Assembly (NCBI GenBank): GCA_012511395.1
Contig: JAAZGD010000133.1
Coordinates: forward strand, 1-9,251
Origin: Clostridiales bacterium
Lineage (GTDB): Bacteria > Bacillota > Clostridia > Peptostreptococcales > Anaerovoracaceae
Direction of reading: 5' to 3'
Length of the DNA stretch: 9,251 bases
Made by a program: the position numbers and the translations under genes. The notes beneath the pieces are model-generated. The model was not told the DNA's origin, made no database searches, and saw only the letters and a list, made by a program, of their open reading frames with translations. Of this stretch, positions 1-5,841 are shown piece after piece. The first letter of the stretch is position 1. Every line of letters starts with the position of its first letter.

Positions 1-176
1 AGGGTTTAAGGGTTGGCGGCGCCAGCGTATCCACACTTCACGCAGGCTTTATCATAAATGAAAAGGATGCTACTTTTAATGATATATTAAATTTAATGCA
101 TCTTATTCAGTTTACTGTAAAGGATAAGTTCGGTGTGGACCTGGAACCTGAAGTAAGGATTACAGGGGAGATATGA
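1..176 (+). CDS. murB: UDP-N-acetylmuramate dehydrogenase (MurB), 3' end only
   Basis: This is the last 57 codons of a gene that begins before the window; the first whole codon is at base 3 and the stop is TGA at 174-176. The protein reads VGGASVSTLHAGFIIN near its start and ends in KFGVDLEPEVRITGEI, which is the typical C-terminal signature of MurB. The Glu in the PEV motif matches the conserved active-site Glu of the family (Glu325 in E. coli). MurB is a cytoplasmic FAD enzyme that uses NADPH to reduce UDP-GlcNAc-enolpyruvate to UDP-MurNAc in peptidoglycan synthesis. The FAD-binding part lies outside the window. The stop overlaps the start of the next gene (ATGA at 173-176), so the two are probably translationally coupled. 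Confidence 0.93.
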   Translation, partial: GLRVGGASVSTLHAGFIINEKDATFNDILNLMHLIQFTVKDKFGVDLEPEVRITGEI

Positions 177-922
177 TGGAATACAGAATGATCTGGGATT
201 ACCATACCCACACTACTTATTCTCATGGAAAAGGTTCCGTTGAAGATAATGTGAGGGAAGCGGTAAAAAAAGGTTTAAAGGAAGTAGCCATTTCGGAGCA
301 CGGACCGGGGCATCTCACTTATGGGGTTTCCATGGCAAAAATGAAAAAGATTAAAGAGGAGATAGAAAGGCTTAGACCCTTATATCCACAGATAGAGATA
401 AAAATAGGCGTGGAGGCAAATATTACCACAAAGGGAAATCTTATAGATGTAAAACCCGAGGAAATGGATTTCTTTGACTTTGTTCTGGCCGGTTATCACT
501 ATGGAATTTTAGGCGCTTTTTCCATTGAGAATTTCATATTCAATAAAATAGGAAGAGGCAAAAACGATTCAGTTGAAGGGGCAGGAAAGGGAAGCCTTTT
601 AGTAAGAAATACCGATATGGTTGTTAAGGCGCTTTATGAGAATAATATCTACATGTTGACTCATCCCGGGGATAAGGGGCCTTTTGATATTTATGAACTG
701 GCGAAAGCCTCAAGTGATACTGATACTATAATGGAGATAAGCAACTGGCATCCATATCTTGATGTGGAGGGTATCAAAAGGGCCTCAAAGACCGATGTGA
801 AATTTGCAATTAGCAGCGATGCACACAGTCCAAACAGAGTGGGCGGGTTCTTAGGAGGTTTGAAAAGAGCCAAGGAAGCCGGTCTTGATATGGAGCGAAT
901 TGTAAATATAGAGAGGATTTAG
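173..922 (+). CDS. PHP-domain metal-dependent hydrolase (YcdX / histidinol-phosphatase-like)
   Basis: This is a 249-residue protein of the PHP phosphoesterase family. Likely metal ligands are visible in family order: HTH at residues 11-13, EH at 42-43, Glu81 (GVEAN), His109 (GYHYG), His164 (LTHPGD), and Asp216 and His218 (SSDAHS). The complete set suggests an active trinuclear-metal hydrolase in the cytoplasm. The substrate is unknown. PHP proteins at this locus are often labelled histidinol phosphatase, but the only support here is general family resemblance. The start is ambiguous: ATG occurs at 173, 176 and 188. The Shine-Dalgarno AGGGGAG at 164-170 is best spaced for 176 (5 bases), whereas 173 leaves only 2 bases. 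The PHP motif begins at residue 9, so all three starts keep the domain whole. The gene sits between murB and whiA in one operon. Confidence 0.88.
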   Translation: MMEYRMIWDYHTHTTYSHGKGSVEDNVREAVKKGLKEVAISEHGPGHLTYGVSMAKMKKIKEEIERLRPLYPQIEIKIGVEANITTKGNLIDVKPEEMDFFDFVLAGYHYGILGAFSIENFIFNKIGRGKNDSVEGAGKGSLLVRNTDMVVKALYENNIYMLTHPGDKGPFDIYELAKASSDTDTIMEISNWHPYLDVEGIKRASKTDVKFAISSDAHSPNRVGGFLGGLKRAKEAGLDMERIVNIERI

Positions 923-926
923 AACC

Positions 927-1880
927 ATGTCCTTTGCGGCAGACATAAAGGAAGAGCTGTCTCATATAGAGCAGGGAAAGAAATGCTGTATGCTTTCAGA
1001 AATCGCAGGCTTTGTCAGAGTGGCAGGGAGCATAAGGCTTATAAAAGGGAAAATGATTCCCGTAATCACTTTGGATAATCTGGAGGTGGCAGCCCACTTT
1101 CAGGATATTTTTAAGGAGTATTACGGTGTCCTAATGGAGATGGAAATAACAAGAGGCCCTTCATTTCAAAAGGGCAACATTTATATAATGACCATAGAGG
1201 ACAAGGATGACCTGGGAGAGAAAATGCTTCGGGAAATGGGTATCCTTACGGTTAAGGAAGGCTTTGATACCTTGACCGACGGCATTTATGAGGGCCTTCT
1301 AAAAACGAAATGCTGCAGGAAAGCTTATTTAAGAGGAGCCTTTCTTGGGACAGGGACTGTAAGCAACCCGGAAAAAGGATACCACCTGGAGTTTGTATTA
1401 AACTCGGAGAAACTGGCAAAAGATTTGGCAAAGCTTATTATCAGTTTTGTTGACTTAAATGCCAAAACCGTTAAAAGAAAGAATAAATGGATTGTGTACC
1501 TTAAAGAGTCGGAGCAGATAATAGATGTTTTAAACATTGTGGGAGCTCACGGACATCTGCTTAAGTATGAAGAGGTTAGACTTAAAAGGGAATTGAGAAG
1601 TTCCGCAAACAGATTAAAAAATTGTGATGATGCAAATACAGACAGAATTGTGGAAGCGGCTCAAAGGCAAATAGCGGCTATTTTATGCATAAACGAATTA
1701 AAGGGCCTTATTTATCTTCCTGATAAGCTGAGACAGACTGCTTTAATCAGATTGGAAAATCCCGATGCCGATTTAACCCAGCTTGGTGAAAAGCATGTGC
1801 CTGTTCTTAAAAAGTCAGGTGTAAACCACAGGTTGAGAAAGATTGAAGAGATAGCGGATACTTTAAAGTCTACCACTTAA
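927..1880 (+). CDS. whiA: DNA-binding protein WhiA
   Basis: This 317-residue protein is the usual WhiA length and opens with the characteristic MSFAADIKEEL. Residues 1 to about 220 form the LAGLIDADG-homing-endonuclease-like fold; the marker YLRGAFLGTGTVSNPEKGYH is at about 134-153. The C-terminal helix-turn-helix ends in the family signature SGVNHRLRKIEEIA (297-310). WhiA is a sporulation and cell-division regulator in actinomycetes. In Bacillota it is a nucleoid-associated protein affecting division and chromosome segregation, and it has no known nuclease activity. The ATG lies four bases after the PHP stop, with GAGAGG at 911-916 as a ribosome site 10 bases upstream. The usual neighbours rapZ and yvcK are missing between the PHP gene and whiA. 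The 3' end overlaps the convergent transporter remnant by 11 bases (1870-1880), and no terminator hairpin with a U-tract is seen just after the stop. Confidence 0.97.
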   Translation: MSFAADIKEELSHIEQGKKCCMLSEIAGFVRVAGSIRLIKGKMIPVITLDNLEVAAHFQDIFKEYYGVLMEMEITRGPSFQKGNIYIMTIEDKDDLGEKMLREMGILTVKEGFDTLTDGIYEGLLKTKCCRKAYLRGAFLGTGTVSNPEKGYHLEFVLNSEKLAKDLAKLIISFVDLNAKTVKRKNKWIVYLKESEQIIDVLNIVGAHGHLLKYEEVRLKRELRSSANRLKNCDDANTDRIVEAAQRQIAAILCINELKGLIYLPDKLRQTALIRLENPDADLTQLGEKHVPVLKKSGVNHRLRKIEEIADTLKSTT

Positions 1881-2907
1881 GAGATGTGAAATTAAACTTC
1901 CTGTTTCTGATAATTCCCCACAGAAGGAGAATCAGTATAGGCAGGAAGAAGGAAATAAGAGTTCCATAAAACCAGTTTGTCTGAACATCCATGTTGATGA
2001 ACCAAAAAGAAAAACCACAGAACAGCCCTAAAGACAGGGCTATTAAAGGGGAGCTTCCATAATCCTTTTTCCCTAAAAGACCCATAATCAATACGCTGCA
2101 GGGAGCTGCAAACAGTATTCCGCAGAAGTTGTCCAAGGTTAAGAGGGATATTTTTTCAAGAGAAATTCCAATTAAAGCACACATAAAACCTATGGAGACT
2201 GTAAAGGTTTTTCCAAATATTATTTTCTTCCTTTCATCTCCTTCGCTGTTGATAGACTCCCTGTAGAAATTAACGGTGGAGATTCCTAAAATACCCATAA
2301 GGCTGGATATAATAGTTGTCATAGTTACGGCATACATTAGAAAAGCAAACAGCACGGATACCAGGACAGGAAACTGTTCAATGAATATTTCACTGGAGAT
2401 AAGAGTGCTTAAGTTTACGTAATCTGATATGTTTGGGTTTGAAGTCAGCATGGTAAAGCCTAATATGGTGGAGCTTATAATTGCAACAGGCATAAATAAA
2501 AATACTCCCCCAAGAAGAAAAGATTTGATAAAGGCTTTCTCCGTAACTGCTATTTTGGCTCTTATGGCATAGGAAGGATCAATTATGGTTTGGGCGATTC
2601 CTACTATGGTGGCGATAATAAAGTATCTCGTACCTCCAAGAGTTGCCAGGTTCAGTATGCTGGGGTTATGGTTTTGATTACTTCTGTTCAGAGCCACATC
2701 CTTTAAGCTATCATAAATAAAATGTATGGAGAATTTATCTATTATAATAAACACAAGAACACCAAGGCTTATGGTAATCATGAAGAAGTTTAGAAAATCG
2801 TTGTAGAGCATTCCTCGGATGCCTGCTTTAACTACAAAGACAATGGCCACCATTACTGTAAGGAAGGTAACAAGCTTAAAGGAAACGGAAAACAGAGATA
2901 CCTGCAC
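1870..2907 (-). pseudogene. Sodium:solute symporter (SSS), 5'-truncated remnant
   Basis: This open frame of 345 residues encodes the C-terminal two thirds of an SSS-family Na+/solute symporter. It has about nine hydrophobic segments and a basic C-terminus. Residues 26-32 (VKAGIRG) align with residues 171-177 (AKAGLRG) of the adjacent gene. From there the two proteins run side by side without gaps for about 125 residues at very roughly 30% identity by eye (shared KAG-RG, ND, FF, SN-NP, LN, RY, Q, D-Y and VF--P positions). By that alignment about 145 N-terminal residues are missing, including the first core helix that supplies half of the Na+ site. Thr197-Thr198 (VTMTTII) fall where Na+-binding Ser/Thr pairs occur in PutP and vSGLT. 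The only upstream start is a GTG at 2907 with no good ribosome site, and an in-frame stop lies at 2914-2916. The substrate is unknown. Calling it a pseudogene is an inference from structure. Confidence 0.8.
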
Positions 2908-3823
2908 CTTCGCCTATGCCAAGAGAAATGATTGAGCATCCGAAAACGTTACCGCTTAAAATTGGAACAGGTGCCCAGGCAAAGACTGTACCGATGAGAT
3001 AAGCTCTCATAAGGGATTTTGTGCTGGCGGTTGCAATAGCCTTTGAGTAATAGCCTTGATCAAAGAGCACTTGACCCATGGCTACAACTGCCGCTACCAT
3101 ACCGTATCTTAAGCCGGCAGAGGAACCCATATTAAGGGCATCAGGATTGTAGTTAACATTGCTTGGATTTGTAGCAACGTCTACCAAACCTTGATGCAGG
3201 TTATGGATACCTATGTAGTTAAGAATAACCGGGACTGTAACCAACATGATAATAGAAATAACGAAAAATTGAATCAGGTCATTAAAGATTGAACCTCTTA
3301 AACCTGCCTTGGCAATATATAAGGTTACAATTGCCAGGGGAATGGTACCTCCCAGTGCATAGGGGATACCGAAGATTGTGTTGAAGGCAATGCCGATGCC
3401 TACTCCCTGTTCAGTAAACACATAAAGTACGATACCTATACCAAAAACAAGAAATACTGCCGATACTTTGGGGCCGTATCTTTCTCTTACGAATTCGGTG
3501 AAGGTAGTACATTTTGGCATCTTTCTTCTTAGGGCCACAACTAAAGGAATAAAGATAAAGAATGGGATAATGGCTCCTATAGAGTAGTTTATTCCTCCCG
3601 AGACACCGAACCAAGTTCCTGCTTCAGATGCTCCCATAATAGTTGTGGTCCACACCCAGGAAACCATTACGCTTGCAGCAATCAGCCCAAAGGGTATGGA
3701 TCTGCCTGCTACAACAAAGTCATCTACACCTTCTACAGGGAATTTCTTCGATACAATAAAGGAAATTCCTATAAAAATGATTGCGAAGGTAAATAGAATG
3801 ACATAACCTAGTGCTCCACTCAT
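2876..3823 (-). pseudogene. Sodium:solute symporter (SSS), 3'-truncated
   Basis: This gene has a good start (ATG at 3823, AAGGAGG at 3831-3837, 7-base spacing) but ends after 315 residues, where SSS proteins are usually about 450-550. About eight membrane segments are visible. Family motifs include VAGRSIPFGL (38-47), TFTEFVRERYG (107-117) and KAGLRGSIFND (172-182). The TFTEF-RYG region somewhat recalls DUR3-like urea transporters, but the substrate cannot be assigned. The reading stays SSS-like to GCSIISLGIGEGAG (295-308), then becomes an unrelated tail ISVFRFL and a TAA stop at 2876-2878. The helix carrying the Ser/Thr pair of the Na2 site would lie near residue 342 and is lost, so Na+-coupled transport is unlikely. 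It overlaps the next, 5'-truncated paralogue by 32 bases in a different frame. No other stops interrupt it, so the break is recent or is an assembly error. Confidence 0.82.
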
Positions 3824-3848
3824 AGTGCGTCCTCCTTAACAATATATT

Positions 3849-3876
3849 TTGTACATTAATTTATATTAATGCACAA
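3849..3876. promoter_or_regulatory. 28-bp inverted repeat over a likely promoter (possible operator)
   Basis: The + strand reads TTGTACATTAAT, then TTAT, then ATTAATGCACAA. The two 12-base arms are complementary at 11 of 12 positions. Read on the - strand, the outer parts double as promoter elements for the truncated symporter: TTGTGC (3876-3871), a 17-base spacer, then TACAAA (3853-3848). This would place the transcription start near 3841, just ahead of the ribosome site. A palindrome of this size covering -35 to -10 is typical of a repressor operator, but no binding protein is known. The neighbouring helix-turn-helix gene is a candidate. The region is AT-rich, which lowers the weight of the inner ATTAAT repeats. 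Confidence 0.5.
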
Positions 3877-3940
3877 TAAAGTAGTATCATGTTACCACAT
3901 TAAAATGACTAATTCAATAGATATTGTTTAATTATTCTGA

Positions 3941-5410
3941 CTACTTGGGAATATTTTTTATAAAGCTGAATTGAGGGCCGAAGTAATAAGTCTTCATAAC
4001 ATCTTTAATATCAGGCCTTTTGGAAAAATATGAAACGGAAAAAGTAATGAGCAGGTTGATTAAAAGCCCCGTTAAAGTGTAGATGGGGTCTATTTCCCAT
4101 TCGAAAAACAGAAGGATTATGAGATAAGCAAGGGATGCAGCCATACCGGTTAAAACACCTTTTGTGTTTGCTGTTTTCGAGAACCAGGCCATAATATAAC
4201 CGGGAATCAATAAAACTGTGGCAAAGCTTATGCCTGTAATCCACAGATAAATAATGTCTTGGATGTTGATGGCAAAAGCAAAGCCTATGGTGCCTGAAGC
4301 AATAACACCCATACGGGTCCAAAAGATAAGCTCTTTATCGTCGGCGTTCTTGTTTACAAATCTCTTGATAATATCATTTGAGAAAATCAAACCTGTAGCT
4401 ATCATAAATGAATCCGCAGAGGACATGACGGCGGACACAAGGGTAATAACTATAAAAAGCGCAAGGGCAGGGGATGCCTGGCTAAAAATAAAGTAATACA
4501 GAAGCTGGCCCGGATCTATATGAGGGCTTCCCAGAGGCCTTTGAAAAACTCCTATATATGAAGGTACAAGAAGAAGCATCAAGGTTATGGTTAAAGGTAT
4601 CAAGTATCCCCAGAAAGCAGTCTTATCTGTATTTGAGGATAAAACTCTTTCCCAGTCCCCCTGGTCGCTCATCATAAAGAATATTCCAAAGGAAAATAAA
4701 CAGAGAAGAAAGTAACTGAACCAACCGTGACCTCCAATAACAAGGAGCTCCGATTCTTTACCTAAGGATGTATAAAAATCCAGAATATTGTCAAGACCTT
4801 TGTTTGCTCTAATAGTCATAAACAGCAGAAGGAACAGACCGATAGTCTGAAGGATCCCTTGAAAAACATCGGTTGCCACAACTGCCCATAATCCGCTTAA
4901 GGAGGTGTAGCCTGTAATTATTAAAAAGGTTACGAGGACAGCAAGATTTCTGTCTATATCGAAAAGAAAGGTGAACATTAGGGTGAGAGCAGAAAACTGC
5001 ATGCCGATCATGGTGACGTTTCTCACAGTAATACCGATGGTGACGGGAATTCTGATAATCTCACCGTAGTGAGGGTAACGTAAAGAAAACATATCCGCAA
5101 TGCTTATTAAGTGAAGCTTTCTGATTCTTGTAATGAATAAAAATGCGAAGAAGAATCCGCACAAACAGGAGCTTGCAAATATCCAGTACTGGCTTGCGCC
5201 ATGGGCGTAGGTACCGCCTGCAAGGGCGATGATGGTGCCTCCTCCTATCCAGGTTCCAAGGTAGGTGAGGATAATGTACCAGATGGTTAAAGATCTTCCG
5301 CAGAGAGTGTATTCCTCATAAGAATTAAGTGCCCTTTTTACAAAGAATGCACTTAAAAGAAATAAAACAAATATATAGAACAGAATAAAAAAGGCAGAGA
5401 TTATAAACAT
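3941..5410 (-). CDS. Sodium:solute symporter family protein (intact)
   Basis: This 489-residue protein is full length for the SSS family (SLC5-like, LeuT fold), with about 12-13 hydrophobic segments in the inner membrane. Visible signatures are YTLCGRSLTIWYI (34-46), the family stretch GYTSLSGLWAVVATDVFQG (167-185) and SAVMSSADSFM (326-336). Ser330-Ser331 in the last of these match the Na2-site hydroxyl pair. It should import a small solute with Na+; the substrate cannot be read from sequence. The start ATG follows a strong AAGGGGGA ribosome site about 10 bases upstream. Only 17 bases separate it from the helix-turn-helix gene 5428-5619, so the two are almost certainly co-transcribed. It differs clearly from the two broken symporters downstream, so it is not a third copy of the same gene. 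No clear hairpin terminator follows it in the 117-base gap to 3823. Confidence 0.9.
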   Translation of the reverse strand: MFIISAFFILFYIFVLFLLSAFFVKRALNSYEEYTLCGRSLTIWYIILTYLGTWIGGGTIIALAGGTYAHGASQYWIFASSCLCGFFFAFLFITRIRKLHLISIADMFSLRYPHYGEIIRIPVTIGITVRNVTMIGMQFSALTLMFTFLFDIDRNLAVLVTFLIITGYTSLSGLWAVVATDVFQGILQTIGLFLLLFMTIRANKGLDNILDFYTSLGKESELLVIGGHGWFSYFLLCLFSFGIFFMMSDQGDWERVLSSNTDKTAFWGYLIPLTITLMLLLVPSYIGVFQRPLGSPHIDPGQLLYYFIFSQASPALALFIVITLVSAVMSSADSFMIATGLIFSNDIIKRFVNKNADDKELIFWTRMGVIASGTIGFAFAINIQDIIYLWITGISFATVLLIPGYIMAWFSKTANTKGVLTGMAASLAYLIILLFFEWEIDPIYTLTGLLINLLITFSVSYFSKRPDIKDVMKTYYFGPQFSFIKNIPK

Positions 5411-5427
5411 CTCTAAAAAAGTCCCCC

Positions 5428-5619
5428 TTATTCCTTTTGGTCAGCTATGGTTTTGTGGGTTTCAATCCAGTCCACTACATCTTCTCTGTCGAATCGTAAA
5501 GTCTTGCCTATTTTAATAAAAGGCAACCCCCTTTTCTTCAGATTATAAATAGTGGTTCTTGTGACTTGAAGCATTTCGCTTACGTCTTCTATTGTCATAT
5601 ATTTGATATCAGAGGGCAT
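5428..5619 (-). CDS. Small helix-turn-helix DNA-binding protein, excisionase (Xis)/MerR-like
   Basis: This is a 63-residue single-domain protein. The pattern MTIEDVSEMLQVTRTTIYNLKKRGLP (8-33), then IKIGKTLRFDREDVVDWIE (35-53), is the winged-helix layout of the excisionase/HTH_17 family: helix-turn-helix, a basic wing, then a closing acidic helix. It has no effector or dimerisation domain beyond this. The start at 5619 is supported by GGGAGGAG at 5636-5629; Met8 is a less likely start. It is the first gene of the leftward operon, with the intact symporter 17 bases downstream, and it is transcribed divergently from pntAB. No integrase, att site or other phage gene is seen, so a role as local transcription regulator of the transporter genes, or of itself, is more likely than excision. 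That role is inferred from position only. Confidence 0.85.
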   Translation of the reverse strand: MPSDIKYMTIEDVSEMLQVTRTTIYNLKKRGLPFIKIGKTLRFDREDVVDWIETHKTIADQKE

Positions 5620-5661
5620 ATTTTCTTTCTCCTCCCGTAAAGATTATACACTAACAGAATT

Positions 5662-5690
5662 ATTGTACACTTTAATATGATAAATTACAA
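5662..5690 (-). promoter_or_regulatory. Probable promoter of the HTH–symporter operon, with imperfect palindrome
   Basis: On the - strand TTGTAA (5690-5685) and TACAAT (5667-5662) stand 17 bases apart, a good sigma-A arrangement that would start transcription near 5655, ahead of the ribosome site at 5636-5629. The 28 bases 5663-5690 also form an imperfect inverted repeat with TTGTA/TACAA ends, about 9 of 14 positions symmetric. This is the same length and the same end sequence as the stronger palindrome at 3849-3876. A second TATAAT at 5648-5643 lies too close to the ribosome site to be the likely -10. Confidence 0.5.
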
Positions 5691-5750
5691 TAATTATGTT
5701 AAAAAATTGATTATTATTTTGCTTGAATACTGTATACATTTATTATATTA

Positions 5751-5778
5751 TTGTTCTGTTGCAAAAATGATGTATAAT
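5751..5778 (+). promoter_or_regulatory. Probable sigma-A promoter of pntAB
   Basis: TTGTTC (5751-5756) and a perfect TATAAT (5773-5778) are separated by 16 bases, predicting a start near 5785 and a leader of about 57 bases. A weaker alternative, TTGAAT (5723-5728) with TATTAT (5746-5751) at 17 bases, lies just upstream. The self-complementary octamer TGTATACA is at 5731-5738, between the two divergent promoters. Confidence 0.6.
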
Positions 5779-5787
5779 ATTTGTACG

Positions 5788-5802
5788 AATTTTCTGAACC
5801 TT
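5788..5802 (+). promoter_or_regulatory. CodY-box-like site at the pntAB transcription start
   Basis: AATTTTCTGAACCTT matches the CodY consensus AATTTTCWGAAAATT at 13 of 15 positions; the mismatches are the two Cs at 5799-5800. It begins about 10 bases after the -10 element, where a bound repressor would block initiation or early elongation. CodY is the GTP- and branched-chain-amino-acid-sensing regulator of many Bacillota. Whether this organism has CodY cannot be seen here, and the AT-rich background makes chance matches possible. Confidence 0.45.
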
Positions 5803-5841
5803 TTGGTTTGGGAAAATAAATGTTTTGAAAGGAGTTAAACG

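Noticed and set aside
1890..1935. Possible hairpin after whiA (TTCTG ... CAGAA)
   Set aside because: The stem has only five pairs with a long loop, has no U-tract, and lies inside the opposing coding frame.
2876..2907. Programmed ribosomal frameshift joining the two symporter frames into one protein
   Set aside because: The two frames contain homologous middle segments, so a joined product would carry helices 5-8 twice. There is no slippery heptamer with a downstream structure. A deletion between paralogues explains the data better.
4011..4322. A 103-residue - strand open frame within the intact symporter gene, and an 80-residue + strand frame at 4254-4496
   Set aside because: Both overlap a well-conserved symporter frame and show no protein family features; their composition (e.g. 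His/Cys/Arg-rich) is typical of shifted-frame reading.
5643..5648. Second TATAAT on the - strand upstream of the HTH gene
   Set aside because: It lies about 7 bases from the ribosome site, so transcription would start on top of it, and there is no acceptable -35 at 17 bases.
5797..5808. Small inverted repeat AACC-TTTT-GGTT in the pntA leader
   Set aside because: A four-pair stem is too weak to act as an attenuator or riboswitch, and no larger fold or U-tract is visible in the 57-base leader.
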